In this document: positions 7,519 through 18,441 of the stretch, piece after piece
How the letters are laid out: each line of letters starts with the position of its first letter
How positions within the stretch are numbered: the first letter of the stretch is position 1
Assembly (NCBI RefSeq): GCF_008727775.1
Contig: NZ_CP044232.1
Location: 2,046,001-2,110,000 of the forward strand
Direction: 5' to 3'
DNA: 64,000 nucleotides
DNA from: Microbacterium lushaniae
GTDB taxonomy: Bacteria > Actinomycetota > Actinomycetes > Actinomycetales > Microbacteriaceae
The notes under the pieces: model-generated
What the model saw: only the letters and a program-made list of their open reading frames with translations
The model's database searches: none
What the model was told of the DNA's origin: nothing
Made by a program: the position numbers and the translations under genes

Positions 7519-9222
7519 ATGACCACGTACGACCCGCCACGACCCTGGGTGAACAGCTACGCCGACGGCGTGCCCGCCGATCTCGACCCGGTGAGCGGGT
7601 CGCTCGTCGACATCGTCGCCGCTTCGGCGCGGGATTACCCGGATGCTCCGGCCCTGGAGTTCTTCGGTCGCACGACGTCCTACCGCGAACTCGAGCAGCA
7701 GATCTCCCGCGCCGCCGAGGGCCTGCGGGCCAGGGGCGTGCGAGCGGGCGACCCCGTCGCCATCGTCCTGCCGAACTGCCCGCAGCACATCATCGCCTTC
7801 TACGCGGTGCTGCGCCTGGGCGCCGTGGTCGTCGAGCACAACCCGCTCTACACGCCCCGCGAGCTGCGCAAGCAGTTCGAAGACCACGGCGCCGCGCACG
7901 CCATCGTGTGGAGCAAGGTCGTCGGCGCGGTGCAGGCCTTCCCCGACGACGTCCGCGTGGACACGCTCGTGGTCGTCGACCTCACCCGCGCGATGCCGCT
8001 GCGCACGCGCGCCGCGCTGCGGCTCCCGATCGCGCGGGCGCGCGAGTCGCGGGCCGCTCTGCATGAGAAGGTCACCGGCACGGCGACGTGGGAAGACCTG
8101 CTGCGCGCCGAGCCGCTGCCCACGACCTATCCCCGGCCGGGCACCGACGATCTCGCCATCATCCAGTACACCTCCGGCACGACCGGCACGCCCAAGGGCG
8201 CCGCGCTCACGCACCGGAATCTGCTGGCCAACGCCGCGCAGGCGCGCGCCTGGGTTCCCGCCATCCGCCGGGGCGACGGATGCGTCGTGTACGCGGTGCT
8301 GCCGATGTTCCACGCCTACGGCCTCACCCTGTGCCTCACCTTCGCCATGTCGATGGGTGCGCGGCTCGTGCTGTTCCCCAAGTTCGACCCCGACCTGGTC
8401 CTCGCGGTGACCAAGAAACGGCCGGCGACGTTCCTGCCGCTCGTTCCCCCGATCGCGGAGCGGCTGCTGGCCGCGTCGCGGGAGAAGGGCATCTCGCTGG
8501 CGGGCACGGGGATCGCGATCTCGGGCGCGATGGCCCTGCCGCACGACCTCGTGGTGCCCTTCGAGGAGGCCACCGGCGGCTACCTCGTCGAGGGCTACGG
8601 CCTCAGCGAGTGCTCGCCCGTGCTGATGGCCAACCCCGTCGCCGACAACCGCGTGCCCGGCACCGTCGGCCTGCCCCTCCCGGGCACCGAATGCCGCGTC
8701 GTCGACCCCGACGACCCCCGCACCGACGTCCCGGCCGGCGAACGCGGCGAGCTCGTGGTGCGCGGACCGCAGGTCTTCGGCGGCTACTACGGCAAGCCCG
8801 AAGACACCGAAGCCGTCTTCGTCGACGGATGGTTCCGCACCGGCGACATCGTCACGATCGACGAGGCCGGCTTCGTGCGCATCGTCGACCGGATCAAGGA
8901 GCTCATCATCACCGGCGGCTTCAACGTCGCCCCCACCGAGGTGGAGAACGTGATCCGCCAGCATCCGCAGGTCGCCGACGTCGCCGTGGTGGGTCTTCCG
9001 AGCGACCGCTCGGGCGAAGAGGTCGTCGCCGCCGTCGTCCTGGACGACACCGACGACGACGTAGACGTGGAGGCGATCCGCACGTTCGCGCGCAGCATCC
9101 TCACCCCCTACAAGGTGCCGCGGCGCATCTTCGTGGTCGACGAGCTGCCGCGCTCGCTCATCGGGAAGGTGCAGCGCCGTCAGGTCCGCGAGCGCCTGCT
9201 CGCGCTGACGTCGGGAACCTGA
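7519..9222 (+). CDS. Long-chain fatty acid-CoA ligase family (AMP-forming)
   Basis: A 567-residue ANL-superfamily enzyme. The phosphate-binding A3 motif YTSGTTGTPKGAALTHRN lies near residue 216. VEGYGLSECSPV supplies the A5 Glu, GWFRTGDI is the A7 Asp region, and the A10 Lys lies in LPRSLIGKVQRR at the C terminus. The order and the A8 segment (RIVDRIKELIITGGFNV) match FadD-type acyl-CoA synthetases, which activate fatty acids through an acyl-AMP. Chain-length preference cannot be read from sequence. It is a single gene, divergent from gatC, with a leaderless-type promoter. Confidence 0.88.
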   Translation: MTTYDPPRPWVNSYADGVPADLDPVSGSLVDIVAASARDYPDAPALEFFGRTTSYRELEQQISRAAEGLRARGVRAGDPVAIVLPNCPQHIIAFYAVLRLGAVVVEHNPLYTPRELRKQFEDHGAAHAIVWSKVVGAVQAFPDDVRVDTLVVVDLTRAMPLRTRAALRLPIARARESRAALHEKVTGTATWEDLLRAEPLPTTYPRPGTDDLAIIQYTSGTTGTPKGAALTHRNLLANAAQARAWVPAIRRGDGCVVYAVLPMFHAYGLTLCLTFAMSMGARLVLFPKFDPDLVLAVTKKRPATFLPLVPPIAERLLAASREKGISLAGTGIAISGAMALPHDLVVPFEEATGGYLVEGYGLSECSPVLMANPVADNRVPGTVGLPLPGTECRVVDPDDPRTDVPAGERGELVVRGPQVFGGYYGKPEDTEAVFVDGWFRTGDIVTIDEAGFVRIVDRIKELIITGGFNVAPTEVENVIRQHPQVADVAVVGLPSDRSGEEVVAAVVLDDTDDDVDVEAIRTFARSILTPYKVPRRIFVVDELPRSLIGKVQRRQVRERLLALTSGT

Positions 9223-9344
9223 CACCCGCGATGAGTGCCCGCCCCGGTGGGGGCAGCTGCCGAAACAGCACGGTAACGCGGGGGAACCGGCGCCGAAATC
9301 CGTCCTCGCCACACTGAGGTCCTCGACAGAAAGCGACGGACCCC

Positions 9345-10709
9345 ATGGCCACGACCGTTCCCCCGACCCTCACGAGCGCGCCCCCCGCCCCGACCAGGGC
9401 GCGACGCTACGGGAGAGCGTTTCGCCACCCGGCCGCCCTCATCGGCATCGCCGCGATCGCGGGCATCGCCTTCGGCCTGCTGGTGGGCGACTGGGCGGCC
9501 AACGTCAAGTTCATCGGCGATCTGTTCATCCGCCTCATCCAGATGTCCATCGTGCCGCTGGTGATGGTCTCCGTCATCGTCGCGACCGGATCGCTCAGCG
9601 GCACCGGGATGGGCAAGCTGGCCGGACGCACGTTCTCGTGGATGATCGGGTTCTCGGCCGTCGCCGCCCTCGTCGCCTGGGGACTCGGCACCCTCATCCA
9701 GCCCGGCGCGGGAATGGTCTTCGACGGCGAGCTGGATCCCGCCCTGGCGGAGTCGGCCTCGCAGGCGACGGGATGGCAGGACACGATCCTCGGTTTCGTC
9801 TCGACGAACATCTTCTCGGCCATGTCGACGGCGACGATGGTGCCGATCATCCTGTTCTCGCTGCTGTTCGGCCTCGCCTTGAACAGCTACATCGCCAAGA
9901 CCGGCAGCCGCCTGGTGCTGGACTTCCTCGACCAGGTGCAGCAGATCGTCCTGACGATGATCCGCTTCGTGATGTACATCGCCCCCATCGGGGTCTTCTG
10001 CCTGCTCGCGGCGCTGGCCGGCGACGTCGGCTTCGCCGTCATCACCTCCGCGGTGGCCTACCTCGGCACGACCCTCCTCGGTGTCGTGATCATCACGGCG
10101 CTGTTCGTCGTGGTCGTGACCGTCCGCACGCGTCTGAGCCCGTGGCGCCTTCCCGCCAAGCTCGCCGAGCAGACGGTGGTGGCCATCACCACGACGAGCT
10201 CGGCGGTGACCTTCCCCACCGTCCTGCGCAACGCCGTCGAGAAGGTGGGCATCAGCCGGCGGGTGGCGAACTTCACCCTGTCGGTCGGGCTCACGATGGG
10301 CTCGTACGGTGCGGTCCTGAACTACATGATCGTGGTGATGTTCCTCGCCCAGGCCGGCCGGGTGGAGCTGACGGCGGGTCAGGTGGTGCTCGGGATGGCG
10401 CTGGCGATCCTGCTCAACATGGGCACGATCACGGTTCCGGGCGGGTTCCCCGTGGTCGCGATGTTCCTCGCCACCTCCATCGGGCTCCCCATCGAAGCGG
10501 TCGGACTCCTCATCGCCGTGGACTGGTTCACCGGGATCTTCCGGACGTTCCTCAACGTCAACGGCGACACGATGGTGGCGATGCTCGTGGCGCAGTCGAC
10601 GGACGAGATCGACCGCGACGTGTACAACGGCACGGCCGCAGCCGCCCCCGTGCACGTCGACGTGGCCGAGCACCAGGATCGCTTCGCCCGCGCCGACGCC
10701 GCCGACTGA
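9345..10709 (+). CDS. Dicarboxylate/amino acid:cation symporter (DAACS family)
   Basis: A 454-residue membrane protein with the fold and motifs of the SDF/DAACS family. After a charged N terminus come roughly eight helices plus two re-entrant hairpins. The Ser-rich hairpin-1 motif reads TTTSSAVTFPTVLRN, and the Asn/Asp ligands of TM7-TM8 are in GSYGAVLNYMIVV and AVDWFTGIFRTFLNVNGD. Such transporters import glutamate, aspartate or C4-dicarboxylates with Na+ or H+. The exact substrate is not clear. A purine-rich stretch (GAAAGCGACGGA) lies just before the ATG. A strong GC hairpin follows the stop. Confidence 0.92.
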   Translation: MATTVPPTLTSAPPAPTRARRYGRAFRHPAALIGIAAIAGIAFGLLVGDWAANVKFIGDLFIRLIQMSIVPLVMVSVIVATGSLSGTGMGKLAGRTFSWMIGFSAVAALVAWGLGTLIQPGAGMVFDGELDPALAESASQATGWQDTILGFVSTNIFSAMSTATMVPIILFSLLFGLALNSYIAKTGSRLVLDFLDQVQQIVLTMIRFVMYIAPIGVFCLLAALAGDVGFAVITSAVAYLGTTLLGVVIITALFVVVVTVRTRLSPWRLPAKLAEQTVVAITTTSSAVTFPTVLRNAVEKVGISRRVANFTLSVGLTMGSYGAVLNYMIVVMFLAQAGRVELTAGQVVLGMALAILLNMGTITVPGGFPVVAMFLATSIGLPIEAVGLLIAVDWFTGIFRTFLNVNGDTMVAMLVAQSTDEIDRDVYNGTAAAAPVHVDVAEHQDRFARADAAD

Positions 10710-10723
10710 CCCTGCCCGCGCTC

Positions 10724-10759
10724 ACCGGCCGGCCCGCATCCACCGAGGGGCCGGCCGGT
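10724..10759 (+). terminator. Terminator-like hairpin after the symporter gene
   Basis: A perfect 12-bp stem (ACCGGCCGGCCC at 10724-10735, complement at 10748-10759) around a 12-nt loop, 15 nt after the symporter stop. There is no U-tract, as is common for actinobacterial terminators. Confidence 0.65.
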
Positions 10760-10790
10760 CCGTGCGCCGGTCGACGCGGGCCGCGTGTGC

Positions 10791-10821
10791 TTGACATGGT
10801 GTGCGCTCCAGATGGTTTCAT
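10791..10821 (+). promoter_or_regulatory. MerR-type promoter with 19-bp spacer
   Basis: A consensus TTGACA (10791-10796) is separated by 19 bp from TTTCAT (10816-10821), which ends 6 nt before the ATG at 10828. Overlong spacers are the known mark of promoters activated by MerR-family proteins through DNA distortion. The spacer holds an imperfect dyad, TGGTGTGCGCTCCA (10 of 14 positions symmetric). The regulator is encoded by the second gene of the same transcript. Confidence 0.6.
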
Positions 10822-10827
10822 GCCCCC

Positions 10828-11775
10828 ATGACGACAGATACCGACGGCATCGCCCTGGGCACGATGTATTTCGGAACCCGGCTGGATCAGGCCACGTCCT
10901 TCGCGATCCTCGATCGCTTCGTGGAACGAGGTGGGCGCTGGCTGGACACCGCCGACAACTATGCGTTCTGGACCGACGGGTCGGGCCTGGGCGGTGCCAG
11001 CGAGACGGTGATCGGAGCGTGGCTCCAGAGCAATCCGGGCGTGCGCGAGGAGGTTCTCCTCTCGACCAAGGTCGGCGCGGATCCGACCGTCGCCGGAGTG
11101 TGGCCCGAATCCATGGAAGGGCTGCGGCCGGACACCATCCGTGACGCCCTCGCCCGCTCCCTCGCCCGGCTGGGCACCGATCACGTCGACCTGTACTGGG
11201 CGCACGTGGAAGACCGCTCGGTCGACCTCGACGCCCAGGTGGAGGCGTTCGGCGCACTCGCCGCAGACGGCCGCGTGCGCCGGCTGGGAGCATCCAACCA
11301 CGCGACCTGGCGCGTCGAGCGAGCCCGGAGCCTCGCCCGGTCCCGCGGAGTGGAGCCCTTCACGGCCGTGCAGCTGCGGCACACGTACCTCCAGCCGATT
11401 CCCTTCGCCCCGCTCCCGGACCAGGGCCACGTCGTGGCGACCCCCGAGGCGCTGGACTACACCGGGTCGGAGGGACTGGCGGTGTGGGCCTACAGCACCC
11501 TGCTCACCGGTGCGTACACGCGGGAGGAACGTCTGCAGGAGCCGTACCGTCACGCGGACACCCGGCGTCGCCTGGCTGCGCTGGACCGCGTCGCCGCACA
11601 GCTCGGCGCCACGAGGAACCAGGTCGTGCTGGCGTGGCTTCTCGGCTCCACCCCGCAGGTCACCCCCATCGTGGGGGTGTCGGGCATCAGTCAGCTCGAC
11701 GAGACGATGGACGCGCTCGAGCTCCACCTGGGTGCCGACGCGCGAGCCGTCCTGGACGAGGAGGTGGCCCGATGA
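10828..11775 (+). CDS. Aldo/keto reductase
   Basis: A 315-residue TIM-barrel oxidoreductase of the AKR superfamily. The catalytic Asp-Tyr region is WLDTADNY, the Lys lies in LLSTKVG, and the His lies in VDLYWAHVED. The C-terminal GSTPQVTPIVGVSGISQLDE is the NADP(H) 2'-phosphate-binding segment typical of the family. The substrate is unknown. The start is the ATG directly after the MerR-type promoter, and no ribosome binding site is seen, so the mRNA looks leaderless. The stop overlaps the merR-family start (ATGA). Confidence 0.9.
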   Translation: MTTDTDGIALGTMYFGTRLDQATSFAILDRFVERGGRWLDTADNYAFWTDGSGLGGASETVIGAWLQSNPGVREEVLLSTKVGADPTVAGVWPESMEGLRPDTIRDALARSLARLGTDHVDLYWAHVEDRSVDLDAQVEAFGALAADGRVRRLGASNHATWRVERARSLARSRGVEPFTAVQLRHTYLQPIPFAPLPDQGHVVATPEALDYTGSEGLAVWAYSTLLTGAYTREERLQEPYRHADTRRRLAALDRVAAQLGATRNQVVLAWLLGSTPQVTPIVGVSGISQLDETMDALELHLGADARAVLDEEVAR

Positions 11776-12179
11776 GCGCGACGTTCACGATCGGCGAGGC
11801 GAGTGCGTCGAGCGGACTCTCACCCGACGCACTCCGCTACTACGAGGAGGAGGGGATCATCGGCCCGCTGGGTCGGGACGCCTCGAACCGTCGGCGGTTC
11901 AGCGAGAGCGACCTCGCGTGGATCGGGGTCGTCACGTGCATGCGGGAGGCGGGCCTGGGGATCTCCGAGCTGCGGGTGTTCGCCGCACTGCTGCGCGGTG
12001 GCGACACGTCAGAGGACCCCGTGACCTTCCTCCGGGGGCGCCGGGCAGCGCTCACTGCGCGCGCCGACCTGCTCGCGAAGGCGATCGGCGTCCTCGACGA
12101 CAAGATCGCGTACTTCAGCCGGATGTCCGCGCCGGCCGCGGAGGATGCTGCGGCGGCGCGCGTGCACGTCTCCGGTTAG
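11772..12179 (+). CDS. MerR family transcriptional regulator
   Basis: A 135-residue MerR-type protein. The winged helix-turn-helix reads FTIGEASASSGLSPDALRYYEEEGI and is followed by the wing (RRRFSESDLAWIGVVTCMREAGLGI) and a dimerisation helix (GRRAALTARADLLAKAIGVLDDKI). It has no Cys at the metal-binding positions of metal-sensing MerR proteins, so it more likely senses a small organic molecule or belongs to the aldo/keto-reductase-linked group. Translationally coupled to the upstream reductase, whose promoter has the 19-bp spacer expected of its target, so it probably autoregulates. Confidence 0.9.
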   Translation: MSATFTIGEASASSGLSPDALRYYEEEGIIGPLGRDASNRRRFSESDLAWIGVVTCMREAGLGISELRVFAALLRGGDTSEDPVTFLRGRRAALTARADLLAKAIGVLDDKIAYFSRMSAPAAEDAAAARVHVSG

Positions 12180-12269
12180 CACCAGCCGCCGCCGCGCCAC
12201 GGGTCGCCGTCCAACTCCCCCGCCACACGCCGGGTCAACGCGAACGAACGCCGGGGCGCCGGGTCGCTC

Positions 12270-15361
<3,092 letters not shown>

Positions 15362-15451
15362 GAGAGGGGCACCGACGCCGCCCCGCCCTTGCGCAGGTCC
15401 CAGACCGCCACCCGGCGCAGGCATGCGGCGAGCGCGCGCGGCACTGCGGCT

Positions 15452-16549
15452 TCAGGCGGGGACGGGAACCGCCGACACCGTCCGGTCGATCGTGAACTGA
15501 CCGATCACCCGGGTGCCGTCGTACAGCACGGCGGTCTGACCAGGCGCCACGCCGTCGAACGGGGCGTCAGGGACGACGGAGAGGGTGCCGTCCGCCCACA
15601 TCGCGCGTGCGGGCACAGGGTCGGCGTGAGCTCGGATCTGCACGTGACACGCGAACTCCCCCGGCTCGGGCGCGCGGCCCGCCCACGTGTACCGCGAGCC
15701 CGAGATCTCCGACGTCGCGAGGGCCTCCTTCGGCCCGACCACCACGGTGTTGCTCACCGGACGCACTTCGAGGACGAAGCGCGGCTTGCCGTCGGGCGCC
15801 GGAGTGCCCAGCTGCAGGCCGCGGCGCTGCCCGACGGTGTAGGCGTGCGCACCCTCGTGGGAGCCGACGACCGCACCGGCACGGTCGACGATGGGGCCCT
15901 GCTCGGCGCCGACCTTGTCGGCGAGCCATCCGCGGGTGTCACCGTCGGGGATGAAGCAGATGTCATGGCTGTCGGGCTTGTGCGCGACGGTGAGGCCGCG
16001 CGCCTCCGCCTCGGCCCGCACGAGCGCCTTGGACGGCGTGTCGCCCAGCGGGAAGTACGTGTGCGCGAGCTGGTCGGCCGTCAGGACACCCAGGACGTAC
16101 GACTGGTCCTTCGCGGCATCCGACGCCCGGTGCAGCTCACGTCCATCGGGCCCGTCGATCAGCGTCGCGTAGTGCCCCGTGCACACGGCGTCGAAGCCGA
16201 GTTCGAGCGCGCGCTCGAGCAGGGCGGCGAACTTGATCTTCTCGTTGCACCGCATGCAGGGGTTCGGCGTGCGGCCCGCGCGGTACTCGGAGATGAAGTC
16301 GTCGATGACGTCGTCGCGGAAGCGCTCGGAGAAATCCCATACGTAGAACGGGATGCCGAGGCGGTCGGCGGCGCGACGGGCATCCATCGCGTCTTCGATG
16401 GTGCAGCATCCGCGGCTCCCGGCGCGGAGGGTTCCGCCGGCTCGGGAGAGCGCCAGATGCACGCCGACCACATCGTGCCCCGCTTCCACGGCGCGGGCAG
16501 CCGCGACCGCGGAGTCCACTCCCCCGCTCATCGCCGCCAGAATCCGCAT
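15452..16549 (-). CDS. mnmA: tRNA-specific 2-thiouridylase MnmA
   Basis: A 365-residue MnmA that thiolates U34 of tRNA wobble positions. The ATP PP-loop is [12 protein letters not shown] near the N terminus. The catalytic Cys pair is the one in [10 protein letters not shown] and the one in [10 protein letters not shown]. The C-terminal beta barrel is present. Sulfur normally comes from a cysteine desulfurase, and one is encoded upstream on the same strand across the palindrome array. Start: ATG with GGAGGA directly before it and TAGACT ending 6 nt before it, so the hexanucleotide could act as a ribosome binding site or the mRNA could be leaderless. Confidence 0.96.
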   Translation of the reverse strand: MRILAAMSGGVDSAVAAARAVEAGHDVVGVHLALSRAGGTLRAGSRGCCTIEDAMDARRAADRLGIPFYVWDFSERFRDDVIDDFISEYRAGRTPNPCMRCNEKIKFAALLERALELGFDAVCTGHYATLIDGPDGRELHRASDAAKDQSYVLGVLTADQLAHTYFPLGDTPSKALVRAEAEARGLTVAHKPDSHDICFIPDGDTRGWLADKVGAEQGPIVDRAGAVVGSHEGAHAYTVGQRRGLQLGTPAPDGKPRFVLEVRPVSNTVVVGPKEALATSEISGSRYTWAGRAPEPGEFACHVQIRAHADPVPARAMWADGTLSVVPDAPFDGVAPGQTAVLYDGTRVIGQFTIDRTVSAVPVPA

Positions 16550-16555
16550 TCCTCC

Positions 16556-16561
16556 AGTCTA
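16556..16561 (-). promoter_or_regulatory. -10 box of mnmA
   Basis: TAGACT on the minus strand ends 6 nt before the mnmA ATG. It shows mnmA can be transcribed apart from the upstream desulfurase gene. Confidence 0.55.
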
Positions 16562-16611
16562 CGAGCGCGCCCCGAGCGCGGGCTGGGCGGACGGCGGGTT
16601 CTCCGCGCCCC

Positions 16612-17134
16612 TGCGCAGAATTCAGGAGATCCGGGCGTTTCGCCGCCCCGGAGCCGACACCCACCGGCGTGTCTCCTGAGTTTTGCGCAACGGCAGGGCG
16701 GCGCCCAGGCGTCCACGGAGGCCCGAACGCCGGGCGGCAGGACGGCATGACGGACGCGGCGTCGACCCACCACTCCCCGTCACCGCCACCGCCACCCCGG
16801 GGTCGGCCCGGCCATCCGCCGGCGGCACTGCGCAAAACTCAGGAGATCCGGGCCCCTGGCCGCCCCGGAGCCGACACCCACCGGCGTGTCTCCTGAGTTT
16901 TGCGCAACGGCAGGGCGGCGCCCAGGCATCCACGGAGGCCCGAACGCCGGGCGGCAGGACCGCATGACGGACGCGACGTCCACCCGCCACTCCCCGTCAC
17001 CGCCACCGACAGCCCGGGGCAGGCCCGCGACAGCCCGGGCCATCTGCCGGCGGCACTGCGCAAAACTCAGGAGATCCGGGCCCCTGGCCGCCCCGAACGC
17101 CACCCCCACCGGCGTGTCTCCTGAGTTTTGCGCA
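16612..17134. repeat. Tandem array of three palindromic units in a 659-bp intergenic gap
   Basis: The gap between mnmA and the desulfurase gene holds three copies of a hairpin with 18-bp arms, TGCGCAAAACTCAGGAGA and its complement. Left and right arms lie at 16612-16629/16672-16689 (two mismatches), 16829-16846/16889-16906 and 17057-17074/17117-17134 (both perfect). Unit periods are 217 and 228 bp. Loops and the long spacers between hairpins are themselves similar, so whole units were duplicated. I see no credible coding frame here. The final copy ends about 75 bp from the desulfurase stop, so transcription read-through could meet all three. The TCAGGAGA core is shared with the palindromes at 4.0, 53.3 and 54.4 kb. 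Confidence 0.9.
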
Positions 17135-17208
17135 ACGGCGGGTGGAGACCCGACCTCGACGGCGGACGCGAACGCCGGGCGGCAGGGCGTCGGCCGGTGA
17201 GCCGGGCG

Positions 17209-18387
17209 TCAGCGGCGAGCGCGGGCGGCGGCGGATGCGGCGCGCGCGTACGCGTCGGGAAGGGCGGCGAGGAAGGCGGACACGTCGGCCTCGGTCGAGG
17301 TGCGCCCCAGGGTCAGGCGCAGCACCGAGCGCGCCTCGCGCTCGGAGCGACCCAGGGCGAGCACCACGTGCGACGGCTCCGCGACGCCGGCCTGACACGC
17401 CGAGCCGGTCGAGACGGCGATGCCGGCCTGATCCAGGAGGAACAGCAGGGTCTCCCCCGCCGCGTCGGGGAACAGGACGTGCACGTTGCCGGGAAGGCGC
17501 TCCTGCGGGTCGCCGAGCAGCTCCGCTCCCGGGACGAAGGCGCGGATGCCGCGCACCAGCGTGTCGCGCAGCTGCGAGAGTCGCGCGGCCTCCCCCTCGC
17601 GCTCGGCCTCGGCCAGCTCGGCGGCGACGGCGAACGCGGCCGCTCCGGCGACGTCCTGCGTGCCGGCCCGCAGGCCCCGCTGCTGTCCCCCGCCGTGCAC
17701 GAGCGCGCCCAGACGCGCCGAGCGGGCCACCACGAGCGCTCCCACCCCGACCGGCCCGCCCACCTTGTGCGCCGACAGGCTCATCGCGACCAGTCCGGCG
17801 CCGGCCTGCGCTTCACCGCGCCACGCGGCGAAATCCACCGGCACGTGTCCGAGGGCGGAGACCGCGTCCAGGTGCAGCGGCGCGCCGGCGCGGGCGGATG
17901 CGGCGGCCAGCGCCGCGGCATCCTGCACGGTGCCCACCTCGTTGTTGGCGACGAGCGCCGTCGCGAGCGCCGACTCCGCGGCGGCCTCCTCGAACAGGCC
18001 CGGATCGATGCGTCCCACCCCGTCCAGCGGCACGCGCCGCAGGGCGGCGCCTTCGCGCTCGACGAGCCACGCCACGGTGTCGGTCGTGGCGTGATGCTCC
18101 CCGTCGGGCAGGGCGACGGCGCCGGGGCGATCGCCTCGCGCCCACCACAGTCCCTTCACCGCCGTGTTGATCGACTCGGTGCCGCCGGAGGTGAAGACCA
18201 CCTCCACCGCCTCGCATCCGAGGACGGCGGCGAGGCGCTCACGGGCCTCCTCCAGCACGCGCCGCGCGGCCTGACCGCCGCCGTGGATCGAGGAGGCGTT
18301 GGCGCCGACGGATGCGGCCGACAGCCACGCCTCGGCCGCTTCCTGCCGCAGCGGCGTCGTCGCGGCGTGGTCCAGGTAGACCGGCAT
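17209..18387 (-). CDS. Cysteine desulfurase (NifS/IscS family)
   Basis: A 392-residue PLP enzyme that removes sulfur from cysteine as a persulfide. Evidence: the N-terminal VYLDHAATTPLR, the GTESIN loop, the EHHATT segment, the PLP Lys in MSLSAHKVGGP, and the catalytic Cys in VSTGSACQAG. The active-site loop is short, as in NifS-like class I desulfurases. Together with mnmA downstream it probably supplies tRNA thiolation, though general Fe-S supply is also possible. GGGAGG lies 7 nt before the ATG, so this start was preferred over an upstream in-frame ATG. Confidence 0.93.
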   Translation of the reverse strand: MPVYLDHAATTPLRQEAAEAWLSAASVGANASSIHGGGQAARRVLEEARERLAAVLGCEAVEVVFTSGGTESINTAVKGLWWARGDRPGAVALPDGEHHATTDTVAWLVEREGAALRRVPLDGVGRIDPGLFEEAAAESALATALVANNEVGTVQDAAALAAASARAGAPLHLDAVSALGHVPVDFAAWRGEAQAGAGLVAMSLSAHKVGGPVGVGALVVARSARLGALVHGGGQQRGLRAGTQDVAGAAAFAVAAELAEAEREGEAARLSQLRDTLVRGIRAFVPGAELLGDPQERLPGNVHVLFPDAAGETLLFLLDQAGIAVSTGSACQAGVAEPSHVVLALGRSEREARSVLRLTLGRTSTEADVSAFLAALPDAYARAASAAARARR

Positions 18388-18428
18388 CCGCCACCTCCCG
18401 TCGTCACGCGCCCGACGCACGACCTAAC

Positions 18429-18434
18429 TACTGT
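18429..18434 (+). promoter_or_regulatory. Probable leaderless -10 box of glgX
   Basis: TACTGT ends 7 nt before the glgX ATG at 18442. No ribosome binding site lies between. The same TACTGT precedes the EamA transporter gene. Confidence 0.45.
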
Positions 18435-18441
18435 AGATCGC

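Noticed and set aside
9235..9252. Weak hairpin after the acyl-CoA ligase gene
   Set aside because: Short imperfect GC stem without a U-tract, not distinguishable from background in this GC-rich sequence.
16612..17134. Possible CRISPR array
   Set aside because: Repeats are palindromes with 18-bp arms, the spacers are about 130-150 bp and similar to one another, and no cas gene is nearby.
17128..18441. Long N-terminal extension in frame with glgX (over 430 extra codons)
   Set aside because: It runs antisense to the cysteine desulfurase gene and begins in the palindrome array. Arg/Pro/Ala-rich composition is that of a shadow frame in GC-rich DNA.
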